60,785 nucleotides of DNA from Bacillota bacterium (GCA_021810565.1 JAJZIM010000013.1:1-60785); one strand, 5' to 3'. Positions 1-9,298 are shown, counted from the stretch's first letter. Numbers and translations: made by a program. Notes: a model not told the origin generated them from the letters alone.

Positions 1-1955
1 GTGATCACCGGGGTTTGGCTCGGTTGAACGTCCACGGAGCCGGCCCCGTCGCTCTCGTAGAACCGCCCCAGGATGGTGCTGGTGGTGACGGGCTGGATGG
101 GCGTGACCCAGCCCACGGTGGCGGTGTCGGAGGCAAGCCGCACCCCCCCGGCCGAGGCCGTGGCCCACACGGTGTCCGTGCCGTCTTGGGTGCCGGTGTA
201 GGAGAAGGCCGCCACCCCCGCCGCGTCCGTAACGGCGCTGCCGCTTTGCGCGTTGGGGCCGCTCACGGTGAAGGTGACCGACAGATCCGGGATGGGGTCA
301 CCGTTCTGGTCCGTGGCCGTCGCCCGCAGGGTCTGGGCAGTGCCGGTGACGTCGGGCCCCGCCGCGGTGGGTGCAAGGGTCAACTGGGCACCTTGGTAGG
401 CCGCGGTGACCACCGTGGTGTAGCTGCTGGACACCGGCCCGTACGCGTTGGCGTTGGCGTCCTGCCAGACGACCTGCGCGGTGTCCGTGAGGTTGCCGGC
501 AGGCAGGCCGGCCGGGATGTCATAAACGGCCTGCGCGGTGGTGGACGCCCCGGGCAAAAGCTGCGTCGGCACGCCGGACACCGTGCCCGCGGGGCGGTTC
601 GCCACCAGGTCCGTGACGGCCAGGTCCCAGGCGGCGGCGCTGCCGCCGTTGGCCAGCTGCAGGCGGTAGGCAGCGGCGCTCCCGGCAGCGCTGGTGGCCG
701 GGCCGGACTTGGTCACGGTCACTATGGGCAGCTGCTGGGTGGCACTGGCCGAGGCCACGGGGCTCACGACGCCGCCCCCATCCGCCGTGGCCTGGGCCGT
801 GGCGGTCAGAAGGGACCCGTCGGCGGCGTGCAGCCGCGCCAGATACGCGGCGTCGGATTCGCCTGCTCCCTTGGGGGCCAGGGGCGGTACCTTCCAGGCC
901 GTGGTGACCGCCGCGGCGGCTCCCGGCGCGAGATCCGCCAGGGCCGGCGTGGTGGCGGCATCGAACCGCGCCGCGGATCCGTCGGGCAGGGTCAGGTTCA
1001 CTTCCACGTCGGTGGCGTCCGGCGAAGGCGCCCTCGTCCGTTGTCGTTTCCACCCCATGCCCATGGGCCAGGAGCCGCCTCCCCGCAGCAGCGCGGTGAA
1101 GTCGGCGGCGTAGGTGAAGGGCTGGGCGGCGGCGGGATTGCGGGGCAGCACCTCCAAGTGCACCACGTTGCGCACCGCGGCAACCTGGGCCGGGTCCAGG
1201 ATAAACCGGGTCTGGGCCGGGGTGAGGTCCGCCGTCGCCTGGTAATCCCAAACGGCCTTGGCCAGGGGGGCTATCCGGGTCCCCAGGATCGGATCGCCCC
1301 GCGGGGGATAGGCCACCCCGGGGACCGGGACGGGCGTGGCGGAAAGGTTGAGCCCCGTGGTCAGGGGCGCCGGACCCACCGGGGTGTATCCGGGCAGGGA
1401 GGCGGCCGTGCCGGCCAGGGGAATCCACTGGCCGCCCCCGCCGTCGCCCTGCTCGTGGTAGGAAGGCTCCCCACCGGCGTTGGCGGGGAGATACTCCACC
1501 ACGTCGTAATAGGCGTAGACCGTGGCGGCCACGTCGGCGTCGGCGCGGGCCTGGATGTTCCCGGAAAGTTGCAAGGCGGAGCCGACGTTGGTCGTGGTCG
1601 CCGTGTAGTCCAGGGTGTCGCCGGGTATGGCGGCGCTCTTGTACACGGCCAGGCTGACGTCCAGGCGGGGGGTGAGGTACACCGCCGTCACGGTCTTGGT
1701 CAGATGGACCGAGGCGTTGCCGGCGCACCGGCCTTCCCCCGGACCCATGCATCCCGGGGGGGCGACGTTGTCCATGGCGGTGGCGTATGGGGCCTGGGGA
1801 GAAAAGGTCACCGCCACCGTCGGCCAGGGCGACCCGGATGCGGCGGTTCCTACCTCCGCCAGTTCACCTTGGCCTAAGGTCAGGCTGACCAACACCGCCA
1901 AGAAAGCCCTGGCCAGTACCGTCCATCGCCTCACTGATCGCCCCACGTCCTCCAT
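1..1955 (-). CDS. Large exported repeat protein, 3' end beyond window
   Basis: The frame stays open from about 1955 to the window edge (about 650 residues visible), so the gene is cut at its C-terminus. The N-terminus has a basic start and a hydrophobic stretch (RAFLAVLVSLTL), read as a signal peptide. The body is rich in Thr, Ala, Val and Pro and resembles bacterial surface proteins built of DUF11-like and Ig-like (Big_1/invasin) beta domains; an Ig-like stretch with a GTQDGTDTVWA motif lies near the edge. The start is ambiguous: ATG at 1955 abuts its GA-rich site, and GTG at 1934 may be the true start. No catalytic domain is seen. The role, envelope structure or adhesion, is inferred only. 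Confidence 0.6.
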   Translation of the reverse strand, partial: MEDVGRSVRRWTVLARAFLAVLVSLTLGQGELAEVGTAASGSPWPTVAVTFSPQAPYATAMDNVAPPGCMGPGEGRCAGNASVHLTKTVTAVYLTPRLDVSLAVYKSAAIPGDTLDYTATTTNVGSALQLSGNIQARADADVAATVYAYYDVVEYLPANAGGEPSYHEQGDGGGGQWIPLAGTAASLPGYTPVGPAPLTTGLNLSATPVPVPGVAYPPRGDPILGTRIAPLAKAVWDYQATADLTPAQTRFILDPAQVAAVRNVVHLEVLPRNPAAAQPFTYAADFTALLRGGGSWPMGMGWKRQRTRAPSPDATDVEVNLTLPDGSAARFDAATTPALADLAPGAAAAVTTAWKVPPLAPKGAGESDAAYLARLHAADGSLLTATAQATADGGGVVSPVASASATQQLPIVTVTKSGPATSAAGSAAAYRLQLANGGSAAAWDLAVTDLVANRPAGTVSGVPTQLLPGASTTAQAVYDIPAGLPAGNLTDTAQVVWQDANANAYGPVSSSYTTVVTAAYQGAQLTLAPTAAGPDVTGTAQTLRATATDQNGDPIPDLSVTFTVSGPNAQSGSAVTDAAGVAAFSYTGTQDGTDTVWATASAGGVRLASDTATVGWVTPIQPVTTSTILGRFYESDGAGSVDVQPSQTPVI

Positions 1956-2168
1956 CCCTCGACATTAATTTTTAATGATGGGTAGTACGTTCCACCCGGC
2001 TGCTCTAAAATCCTGCCAACCTTAAATAAAATTCTTCGACAAGATTCGACAAGCCGCCGCAAAAAGAAAAGCCAACCCTGGAGTGGAGTTGGTATAAAAT
2101 TTCCCGGTAAGGAAGGAGCAGTTCCCCTTGATCCCGAGGGCCTTCCGCGAGACGGCCGCCAGCCTCGG

Positions 2169-3287
2169 CTAACCGGAAGCGCCCAAGGCCTCCAGCCTGC
2201 ACGCCACCGCCTCGGGATCGCCCGCGGACCCCTGGGGCCGCGGCGCCGCTCCCGCGCCGAGACAGGCTCCGATCTGCGCCGCCAGCCGCGGCGCGGACAG
2301 CTGCTCCCGGAAGATCACCCGGGCCCAGCCCTGGGCCGCCGCCTTGAGGGCGTTGGCCTCCTCCTCCCAGTGGCGGCCCACCGGGCAGAGCACCGCCCAG
2401 GCCCGCGAGCGCGTGCGCAGCTCCGCCAGGGTGGCGAGGCCCGCCATGCCCACCACCACCGCGGCCCGAGCCAGGTCCGCCACCAGGTTCGGCCGAAAGC
2501 CCGCCACCTCGACTCCCTCCCCGGCGGTAGGGAGCGAGGCCGGATCCAAGGAGGGTCCCGCCACCACCAGGAGCCTGGCCTGCGGAAACGCCCGGCGCAC
2601 CGCGGGGAAGGCCTCCAGGGCGGCGCGCAGCAGGAAGCCCCCCGCCGCGCTGCCCCCCGCCGTGGCGATGACCAGTCCCGGCTCGGGATGCGGTGCGGGA
2701 CCGGGGCGCACCGGCGTTCCGGCGCAAAGCACCCGGTGGCGGCGCACCCATCCGACCAGGTCCCGCGGCACCGCCGCCGCATCGTCCAGCAGCACCCCCA
2801 GGTCGGCCAGGGCCAGCGGGCGGCGCAGGTAGGCGTCCAGCCAAGGCCGCAGCAGCCGGAAAAGCCGGTAGTGCGGCGTGCGCCGCCGCGCCGGGCGCAG
2901 GGTGACGAAGTCCGTGAGATAGGCGGTGCGCGTTCCCTGCCGCCGCGCCTCCCCCAAGACGCTCGGCAGCTCGTCGGACACCACCAGGCGCGGGCGCAAC
3001 CGGCGCAGCAGCTCCCGGCTCAAGGTGCGATTGGCCCGCTCCTGGCGGCGCCACTCCCGCGCGAAAGCCCCGAGGTCCAGCCAACCGTCGGCGACGGGCA
3101 AGGACATCTCGGCCAGCTCGCCGGCCAGGACCAACCCTTCCCGGCGGAGCAGCTGCGGCACCGCGCCTCCCGCGGCGAAGACGATCTCCCAGCCGGTGCG
3201 CCGGGCCAAGCGCTGGGCGATCAGCACGTCCCGATAGACGTGCCCCGCCCCCACGCTGCTCACGGCCCACAGCACCCTCGTTCCCAA
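2169..3287 (-). CDS. MurG-like glycosyltransferase (GT28-type fold)
   Basis: A protein of 372 aa. The N-terminal Rossmann half begins with an SSVGAGHV loop resembling the nucleotide-sugar transferase G-loop. The C-terminal half has a Gly-rich ATAGGSAAGGF segment and a later VGMAGLATLAEL stretch, as in MurG and MGDG-synthase-like GT-B enzymes that use UDP-sugars. A TTG start at 3287 is chosen because a GAGGTGG site lies five bases upstream; the open frame runs 40 codons further with no better site. It probably acts at the inner membrane face on a glycolipid or cell-wall precursor; acceptor and donor cannot be told from sequence. It stands alone, transcribed away from the dedA promoter. Confidence 0.65.
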   Translation of the reverse strand: MGTRVLWAVSSVGAGHVYRDVLIAQRLARRTGWEIVFAAGGAVPQLLRREGLVLAGELAEMSLPVADGWLDLGAFAREWRRQERANRTLSRELLRRLRPRLVVSDELPSVLGEARRQGTRTAYLTDFVTLRPARRRTPHYRLFRLLRPWLDAYLRRPLALADLGVLLDDAAAVPRDLVGWVRRHRVLCAGTPVRPGPAPHPEPGLVIATAGGSAAGGFLLRAALEAFPAVRRAFPQARLLVVAGPSLDPASLPTAGEGVEVAGFRPNLVADLARAAVVVGMAGLATLAELRTRSRAWAVLCPVGRHWEEEANALKAAAQGWARVIFREQLSAPRLAAQIGACLGAGAAPRPQGSAGDPEAVACRLEALGASG

Positions 3288-3496
3288 GATCGCCACCTCG
3301 CGCTCCAGCTTAGCACGCCTTCGTCCAGGAAAAAAGATGCCGACACTCGCGTGCCGGCCAGAGAAGTGAGGTATGGGGCGGAAAGCCGATTCGGATATGA
3401 TGCGCATATCCGAATGTCCTAACGTCCTTGATTATACCGGAACGCCGGAGCGCGGCAACTACCCGATGGGATTATCTCGCCCGGCGCCCCCGGGCG

Positions 3497-3525
3497 TTGA
3501 CGCCCCCCGCCCTTTCTGCGATACT
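3497..3525 (+). promoter_or_regulatory. Promoter of the DedA gene
   Basis: TTGACG at 3497-3502, a 17-base spacer and GATACT at 3520-3525. Transcription would begin near 3532, leaving only about eight leader bases before the GTG at 3540, so the mRNA would be almost leaderless. Confidence 0.55.
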
Positions 3526-3539
3526 GTCTTTGCCAGGAG

Positions 3540-4154
3540 GTGGAGGGACTGCATCTGCTGCTGAGCTTTCTCGCCCAGCACGGCTACTGGAGCGTCGGGC
3601 TGGGCATGGCCGCCGAGAGCGCCGCGATTCCCCTTCCCAGCGAGGTGATCCTGCCATTCGGCGGGTTTCTGGCGGCCACCGGCCGGCTCTCTTTCTGGTG
3701 GGTGGTGGCCGCCGCCGTGGTGGGCCAGGTGGCCGGCTCCGTCGCCCTGTACCTCTTGGGCAGCCTGGGCGGCCGGCCGCTCGTCTTGCGCTACGGGCAA
3801 TACCTGCTGATCACCCCCGGGAAGCTGGCCCGGGTGGACCGCTTCTTCCAACGCTACGGCGGCATCAGTGTGCTCCTGGCCCGCATGCTGCCCGTGCTGC
3901 GCACCTACGTATCCCTGCCGGCTGGCGTGGCCCGTATGGACTTCGAGGAGTTTCTTGCTTTCACCGTCGCCGGCTCCGTCCCCTGGACCGCGGGGCTGGT
4001 GTACGCTGGCTTCCTCCTGGGTCGCCGCTGGACGGCGATCCTGCCGTGGTTCCACCGCGGCCAGAACTACATCCTGGCCGCCCTGATCATCGCCCTCGCG
4101 GTGTATGTGCTGCAGTTGCGACGCCGCTTGCCGGCCTCGGAAGACGAGCCGTGA
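3540..4154 (+). CDS. DedA/SNARE-associated family membrane protein
   Basis: 204 aa with four to five hydrophobic segments. It carries the DedA hallmark ESAAIPLPSEVILPFGG near residues 26-42 and the second conserved region around RYGGISVLLARMLPVLRT with its essential arginines, followed by a Pro-containing helix (GSVPWTAGL). DedA proteins are inner-membrane transporters; members recycle undecaprenyl phosphate or phosphatidylethanolamine by flipping them. The GTG at 3540 overlaps the only AGGAGG-like site, so the exact start is uncertain, but the N-terminal HGYW region is needed by the family. It is convergent with the next gene and separated from it by a perfect hairpin. Confidence 0.85.
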   Translation: MEGLHLLLSFLAQHGYWSVGLGMAAESAAIPLPSEVILPFGGFLAATGRLSFWWVVAAAVVGQVAGSVALYLLGSLGGRPLVLRYGQYLLITPGKLARVDRFFQRYGGISVLLARMLPVLRTYVSLPAGVARMDFEEFLAFTVAGSVPWTAGLVYAGFLLGRRWTAILPWFHRGQNYILAALIIALAVYVLQLRRRLPASEDEP

Positions 4155-4161
4155 AGACACC

Positions 4162-4186
4162 GCGGGACCGGCCAAGCCGGTCCCGC
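4162..4186. terminator. Perfect hairpin between convergent genes
   Basis: An 11-base perfect inverted repeat (4162-4172 with 4176-4186) and a 3-base loop lie just past the DedA stop. No T-run follows on either strand, so it may be a bidirectional RNA-end hairpin and not a classical terminator. Confidence 0.45.
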
Positions 4187-4208
4187 ATGGTACCTCGCCC
4201 CGTATCGC

Positions 4209-4418
4209 TCAGGTCGCCGGCTGGGGGATGGGCGCTCCCCGGCGCTCCGGGGGCTCGACGCAGGATTTGGCCTTGCCCTCCAATGCCTCCGAGAACTCTC
4301 TGGCACAGGTCACGCACATGGCCTCCGAGTAACCGGAGTTGAGGCGCACCCTAAGCATGGCATCCTTGCCGCAGGCACAACGCAGCCGATCCTGATGCCA
4401 CAGGCATTCTACTCGCAT
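4209..4418 (-). CDS. Small cysteine-rich (zinc-ribbon-like) protein
   Basis: 69 aa with a CAC pair (in RLRCACGKD) and a CVTC pair, spaced like a short zinc ribbon; a further Cys lies near each end. The ATG at 4418 is preferred over the one two codons upstream because it sits seven bases from a TAGGAGG site. No named family is recognised. It could bind zinc and either nucleic acid or a protein partner; this is inference from the Cys pattern alone. Confidence 0.6.
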   Translation of the reverse strand: MRVECLWHQDRLRCACGKDAMLRVRLNSGYSEAMCVTCAREFSEALEGKAKSCVEPPERRGAPIPQPAT

Positions 4419-4573
4419 CGTCATCCCTCCTACCGGAAGTCGTCCTCCGTGTGCAATATATTTCGAAAAGCCCTGTTATTTTACTGGGCATCGTCTGCGT
4501 CCACCTGGGGCCATCTGGCGCCGTAGCGGAACGTCTCACGGCTTGGTCGGGCCGGATGGGCTGGTTTCGTCCC

Positions 4574-5002
4574 TCAATGGACCAGGTTCTCCCCGGGCAG
4601 CGTTTCCTCCGCCACCCCGGCGGTCTCCATCACCGCCTCCGCGGCGTAGATGGGCGCTCCCATCCGTAGAGCCAGCGCTATAGCGTCGCTGGGCCGGGAG
4701 TCGATGCTGACCATCCCGCTTCCCAACTCCAATTCTATCATCCCATAAAAAGTATCTTCGTGCAAGTCCACGATGGCCACCTTGGAGACCCGAGCCCCCA
4801 GCTCCAGCAGGATGTTCTTCATCAGGTCGTAGGTGAGCGGCCGGGGAAACTCCACCCCCTGCAACGCGGTGGCGATGGCATGCCCCTCCCACACGCCCAC
4901 CACGATGGGCAAGAGCCGGGTGCCGCGCTCCTCCTTCAGCAGAACCATGGCATGGCCCTGCTCCGAGTCCACCACGATCTGCGCCGCCTTCACTTCCACC
5001 AT
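4574..5002 (-). CDS. Bifunctional nuclease domain (BFN/DUF151) protein
   Basis: 142 aa, about the length of a single BFN domain. Typical blocks are the start MVEVKAAQIVVD, LPIVVGVWEGHAIA, a TYDLMKNILLELGA stretch, DTFYGMIEL and the SRPSDAIALALRMGAPIYA signature. Members of this family include plant and bacterial proteins reported with RNase/DNase activity; many bacterial members are uncharacterised. ATG 5002 is chosen because a GGGGAGGTGAGG site precedes it; the frame extends 47 codons upstream without a site. It is divergent from the PsiE-like gene. Confidence 0.85.
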   Translation of the reverse strand: MVEVKAAQIVVDSEQGHAMVLLKEERGTRLLPIVVGVWEGHAIATALQGVEFPRPLTYDLMKNILLELGARVSKVAIVDLHEDTFYGMIELELGSGMVSIDSRPSDAIALALRMGAPIYAAEAVMETAGVAEETLPGENLVH

Positions 5003-5137
5003 GCCCTCACCTCCCCGGCAAAGCTTCCGGATGCGGTCCTGTTGGAATTCTACGTCCGCGGATTTTATCCTCCTGCCCGAGGCGAATCGCGCCTCCCAAA
5101 TCCTGTAATTCGGATCCCGCGAGAGGAGTGTCCAACC

Positions 5138-5602
5138 GTGCAAAAGCCACCCGGCCCGTCCAAGCTCCCCTTTCCCACCCTAGCCCGCTGGATCTTTCGG
5201 CTCAACGACCTGATCCATGCCCTGGTGGCCATCTTCCTCCTCCTCGCCGCCATACTTATGCTGGGCTACACTGCGGCGAGCCTGCAGCGGATCTCGGCCT
5301 CCTCCCTGATCGACGTGATCAACAACGTGCTGTTCGTGATCATCATCCTCGAGCTGTTGTGGACCATGCTGTCCTACCTGCAGCGCAAACACTTCCCCAT
5401 CGGCTCCTTCGTCTTCATCGGGATCATCTCCAGCATCCGCCGCATCCTGTTGGTGGAGGCCCAGGTCTCCATGAGCTCCCCGGCCCAGGTCGCCTTGGGG
5501 CTGCGCTCGGAGCTTCTGGAACTCGGGACCTACAGCGGCGTGATCCTGGTCCTGGTGGTCAGCTACTTCCTGTTGAGCAAGACGCCGCCCACGGAAGGCT
5601 GA
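5138..5602 (+). CDS. PsiE-like membrane protein
   Basis: 154 aa, four predicted transmembrane helices. A basic N-terminus is followed by hydrophobic helices (HALVAIFLLLAAILMLGY, then a VLFVIIILELLWTML block) and the charged loop with IISSIRRILLVEA typical of the phosphate-starvation-inducible PsiE family. The function of that family is not established. A GTG start at 5138 follows GAGAGGAG at good spacing. A strong hairpin with a T-rich tail follows the stop. Confidence 0.7.
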   Translation: MQKPPGPSKLPFPTLARWIFRLNDLIHALVAIFLLLAAILMLGYTAASLQRISASSLIDVINNVLFVIIILELLWTMLSYLQRKHFPIGSFVFIGIISSIRRILLVEAQVSMSSPAQVALGLRSELLELGTYSGVILVLVVSYFLLSKTPPTEG

Positions 5603-5621
5603 GCTCTCCCCCAGATAATCC

Positions 5622-5671
5622 CCGGACGGCCCGAAAGATTTGTCGAGGGTCGTCCGGATTTTCATTTTCTT
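5622..5671 (+). terminator. Rho-independent terminator after the PsiE-like gene
   Basis: An 11-base stem (5622-5632 with 5647-5657, one G-T pair) followed by the T-rich tract ATTTTCATTTTCTT. It isolates the PsiE-like gene from the S-layer gene. Confidence 0.75.
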
Positions 5672-5811
5672 GTCAACATCGGCGTCCGAGAAGAAATGAA
5701 CGCTTATATCCCTATACGTCGACCAGCTGAAAATTTCTCGGTTTTTCCTGCGGATTGCAGCAGGGAAATCGGGGGGGCTGTCGAAAAGACAAGCATTATA
5801 GGGGGTGTTAT

Positions 5812-8739
5812 GTGTTGCACCGAATGGCCCGCTTCTTGCCGCTTTTCCTTTTGTTGCTTCTCGCTTGGCCCCCGCCCATTCGGGCGGCCGCGCCAGCTTT
5901 TTCCGATGTTCCTGCCTCCTTCTGGGCGTCTAAGGCCATCTATGCCCTGGCGAGGCAGGGTGTCGTGCAGGGTTTCCCCGGCGGTACCTTTCAGCCCAAC
6001 AGCTCGGTAACCCGCGCCCAGTTCGCCGCCATGGTGGACGCGGCCTTGGGCCTCTCCCCCTACGACCCCGCCCAACCTACCTTCTCCGACGTCCCCCCCA
6101 GCTACTGGGGCTACGTGCCCATCGAGACCGCCGCCCGGGCGGGGATCGTGCATGGCGTCGGTGGGGGGCGCTTCGATCCCGGCGCCCTGATCAGCCGCCA
6201 AGACATGACCATCATGCTGGTCAACGCCATGCACCTGGCCAGCGTGGCCCAGGATCTGGCCACGAGCCCGCTGCCGTTTCGCGATGCCTCCGCCGTGGCC
6301 CCCTGGGCCGCCGGGGCGGTGGCGACCGCATCCAGCCTGCACTTGGTGAACGGCCTGCCGGGCGGTGACTTCCAGCCCTTGGGCGATGCCACCCGGGCCC
6401 AGGCGGCTCAGGTGGTGTACAACCTGTTGCAGCTTCCCTCTTCCTCCGTGACCGCCCTGGCGGCCTCCGTCGCTCGCAGCATCGTCATCGAAACCCCCAC
6501 GCCCGCCTTGGCCGTGGGGCAAACGGAGCAGGTGACGGCCACGGTCTACGACGGCCAGGGCCAGCCGCTGCCGGTGCAACCCGCCTGGTCCGCCACCGGC
6601 GGCTCCATCTCATCCCGCGGCGTCTTCACCGGCACGCAGCCGGGTCCCGCCGTGCTGGTGGCCAGCATCTCCGGCCCCAACCGCCAGGTGCGCGCCCAAG
6701 CCGTGGTGCGGGTGGTGGGACCGCCCGCCGCCCTGGCCTTCCCGACGTCGCAACTGCCTCCCGCCACGGCGGGTACCCAGGTGACGGTGGCCGTGGACGT
6801 GTACGATCAGGGGGGCGACCTGGTGACCGGCGACGCCGGTCGCAGCATCAACCTGGAGGTAACCGATCCCCAGGGCAACAGCACCCTCTTGACCGCCACG
6901 GACCAAGGCGGGGTGGCCGCCTTCTCGCTGCGGGAGACCAAAGCCGGCATCTACACCCTGGACGCCTCCACCCCGGGCCTCCAGGCTCCCGCCGCCGCCA
7001 TCCAGCTCACGGTCCAGCCCGGTCCTCCCGCCAAACTGCAGCTTGGCGCCAGCTCCACCAGCCTCAGCGCCGCCGGCCAGACCGCCCAGGTATCGGCTAC
7101 CTTGACCGACGCCTACGGGAATCCCCTGAGCACCTCCTTCCCGGTGGCGGTGTCCGCCTCCGCCACCACCTACGGCACCCTCACCCTGCCGTCCACGGAC
7201 CAGGGTCCCGGCAACGTGGCCACCTTCACCGCCGGCTCGCAGCCCGGCAGCACCACTCTGACGGTCACCGACTCCCAGGGAAACATCCCCGCCGCCACCG
7301 TCACCGTCGAGAACCAGGCCCAAGCCACGCCCCAGGCCCCCAGCCCCGCCGCCTTGGCCTTTAGCCAAACCTCCTTCGGCAGCACGGCGGCCGGCGGGAC
7401 CCTGAACATCACCGTGCAGGTGGTGAGTGGCTCCGGCACCGTGATGACCTCTGACAGCGGGCGCCAGATCTCCCTCACCGTGACCACCCCGGACTACCAC
7501 GACCACACCTTCACCACCACGGACCAAAATGGCATGGCCACCTTCACCGTGGGCGGACAGTTGGCCGGAAGCTACCGAGTGCGGGTCGCCTCCTCCGGCC
7601 TCACCTCCCCGACCCCGGCCAGTTTCCAGGTGGTGCCCGGCCCTCCGGTGGGACTGCAGCTGTTCTCCGAGCCCAGCGTCCTGGTGGTGCCGGGCCAGGA
7701 GACGCAGCTGGCGGCGGCGGTGGTGGACGCCTACGGCAACCCCACCTCCCTCAGCACCCCCGTCCAGCTCGCCGCCGGCACCAAGGCCTACGGCACCTTC
7801 ACCCAAAGCGCCCAGAGCATCCAAGGCGGCACCACCGTCCTGGGCACCTTTAAGGCCAACGGCCAAAGCGGCAGCACCACCTTCACCCTCACCGCCCCCG
7901 GCACCCCCTACGGTCCGGTCTCCCTGACCATCCAGACCTACTCCTCCTCCGCCCAGTTGGTGTCCGGCAAGGGCATGTGGCTGATGTATCAAGACTGGCA
8001 GAACATCACGGACTCGCAGATCCTGGCCACCGCCCAGGCCGACCACATCACCCACCTCTACCTGGAGGTGGCCACCTCCGCCGACGGCTTCTACGGTCAG
8101 GCGGCCCTCAGCGATCTTCTGCCCAAGGCCCACGCCGATCACATCGCCCTCATCGCCTGGATCTACGCCACCCTGGACAACCCCGCGGCCGATGCCCAAC
8201 TGGCCACCCAGGTCGCAAATTACACCGCTCCCAGCGGCGACAAGGTCGACGGCCTGGCCATCGACATGGAGCAAACCCTTAGCCCCTCCGCCATCACCGC
8301 CTTCGCCCAGCAGGTGCGCGGCAGTGTGGGGAACAACTACCTCTTGGCGGCGGTGGTGTACCCGCCCCAGTCCGATCCCGGTCAGACCTACGCTTCAATG
8401 TATGCCGCCTGCGCCCAGAGCTTCAGCGTCATCGCCCCCATGGACTACTGGCACAACACCCCCACCAGCTTCACCGCCCAGCAGGCCGCCGACTACGTCA
8501 CCCAGTCTCTGACCATGTTGCGACAGCTTTCGGGGAACCCTAACGTACCGATAAGCGTCATCGGCCAGGCCTACGACATGTTCGCCTCCGGGGGCACCGG
8601 GGAGTACAATCCCACCGGTGCCGAGGAGCAGGCGGCCATGCAGGCGGCCCGCTCCGGCGGCGCCATCGGCTACTCCATGTACCGCTGGGGCACCGCCAAC
8701 CAGGCCGAGTGGCAGGTTTTCCAGGACTTCAACTGGTGA
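5812..8739 (+). CDS. SLH-domain surface protein with C-terminal TIM-barrel-like domain
   Basis: 975 aa. After a signal peptide (FLPLFLLLLLAW) come three S-layer homology repeats (about residues 30-205: FSDVPASFWASKAI, FSDVPPSYWGYVPI, and a third around FRDASAVAPWAAGAV), which anchor proteins to secondary cell-wall polymer. Residues about 215-720 are Ig-like/Big-type beta repeats, several ending in GPPA..LQL. The last 250 residues (from GKGMWLMYQDW) resemble a glycoside-hydrolase-like TIM barrel: acidic IDMEQ and APMDYWH strand ends, then IGYSMYRWG. Catalytic identity is not proven. A GTG start at 5812 follows AGGGGG; an internal ATG ten bases on is the alternative. It is probably secreted and cell-wall bound, and is followed closely by a small membrane-anchored gene. 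Confidence 0.85.
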   Translation: MLHRMARFLPLFLLLLLAWPPPIRAAAPAFSDVPASFWASKAIYALARQGVVQGFPGGTFQPNSSVTRAQFAAMVDAALGLSPYDPAQPTFSDVPPSYWGYVPIETAARAGIVHGVGGGRFDPGALISRQDMTIMLVNAMHLASVAQDLATSPLPFRDASAVAPWAAGAVATASSLHLVNGLPGGDFQPLGDATRAQAAQVVYNLLQLPSSSVTALAASVARSIVIETPTPALAVGQTEQVTATVYDGQGQPLPVQPAWSATGGSISSRGVFTGTQPGPAVLVASISGPNRQVRAQAVVRVVGPPAALAFPTSQLPPATAGTQVTVAVDVYDQGGDLVTGDAGRSINLEVTDPQGNSTLLTATDQGGVAAFSLRETKAGIYTLDASTPGLQAPAAAIQLTVQPGPPAKLQLGASSTSLSAAGQTAQVSATLTDAYGNPLSTSFPVAVSASATTYGTLTLPSTDQGPGNVATFTAGSQPGSTTLTVTDSQGNIPAATVTVENQAQATPQAPSPAALAFSQTSFGSTAAGGTLNITVQVVSGSGTVMTSDSGRQISLTVTTPDYHDHTFTTTDQNGMATFTVGGQLAGSYRVRVASSGLTSPTPASFQVVPGPPVGLQLFSEPSVLVVPGQETQLAAAVVDAYGNPTSLSTPVQLAAGTKAYGTFTQSAQSIQGGTTVLGTFKANGQSGSTTFTLTAPGTPYGPVSLTIQTYSSSAQLVSGKGMWLMYQDWQNITDSQILATAQADHITHLYLEVATSADGFYGQAALSDLLPKAHADHIALIAWIYATLDNPAADAQLATQVANYTAPSGDKVDGLAIDMEQTLSPSAITAFAQQVRGSVGNNYLLAAVVYPPQSDPGQTYASMYAACAQSFSVIAPMDYWHNTPTSFTAQQAADYVTQSLTMLRQLSGNPNVPISVIGQAYDMFASGGTGEYNPTGAEEQAAMQAARSGGAIGYSMYRWGTANQAEWQVFQDFNW

Positions 8740-8752
8740 GGGGGATTTGAGG

Positions 8753-9298
8753 ATGCCTCGCTCCGTCTGGTTCGCGATCCTGGCCGTGGCGATCCTCGGG
8801 GGAGGCGCCGCCGTCCTGCTTTGGCCGCGGCCGGTGGCCGCGCCGCCGCATGCCAAGACCCCTGCCAGCACAACCTCCCCCTCGTCGCCCGCCGCGCCGT
8901 CCTTCCAGAAGCACGGCCACTCCCGGCTGCCGCAAAACGGCAAGATCCGCGATCCCTTCGACCTGGTGCGCGCCTACTTCACCGCCGTCGCCGCCGGGGA
9001 CTATCGCCAGGCCTACGCCTACTTCAGTCCCAACCTGCAGAAGAGCGAGAGCTATGCCAGCTTCAAGGCCAACTTCGCGGGGGTCACCGCCGTCAGCTAC
9101 CACGCCGCCTCCGTCGAGCGCAACGTGGTCGGCGGGGGGAACTTCACCTTCATCTTCCAGGTACCCTACACCGTGACCCGCGCTTCCGGCTCCGCCGCCT
9201 ACACCGCCCGCCTGCGCTGCGTCGACCTGTCCGGCGGCGTGGGCACGCCCCAGTGGCGCATCGAGTCCCTCACGCTAACGCCCACCGGCACGTCCTAG
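8753..9298 (+). CDS. Membrane-anchored protein, NTF2/DUF4878-like exported domain
   Basis: 181 aa: one N-terminal transmembrane helix (WFAILAVAILGGGAAVLLW), a Pro/Ser/Thr linker, then a compact domain from about residue 66 (DLVRAYFTAVAAGDYRQAYAYFSPN) that reads like the cystatin/NTF2-like DUF4878 fold used by many secreted helper proteins. The gene begins 13 bases after the SLH gene, with a GAGGGGG site inside the gap, so the two are probably co-translated and co-localised. The function is unknown. Confidence 0.7.
   Translation: MPRSVWFAILAVAILGGGAAVLLWPRPVAAPPHAKTPASTTSPSSPAAPSFQKHGHSRLPQNGKIRDPFDLVRAYFTAVAAGDYRQAYAYFSPNLQKSESYASFKANFAGVTAVSYHAASVERNVVGGGNFTFIFQVPYTVTRASGSAAYTARLRCVDLSGGVGTPQWRIESLTLTPTGTS

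Noticed and set aside
15-1877. Long plus-strand open frame
   Set aside because: It is opposite a repeat-rich exported gene on the minus strand with a signal peptide and Ig-like domains. The plus frame is Gly/Arg/His-rich low-complexity, typical of a shadow in GC-rich DNA.
2005-3270. Minus-strand frame overlapping the glycosyltransferase
   Set aside because: Same strand, different phase; composition is Gly/Ala/Arg only, while the 2169-3287 frame carries GT-B motifs.
6610-8274. Minus-strand frame against the SLH gene
   Set aside because: Val/Gly/His-rich shadow of a clear SLH protein.
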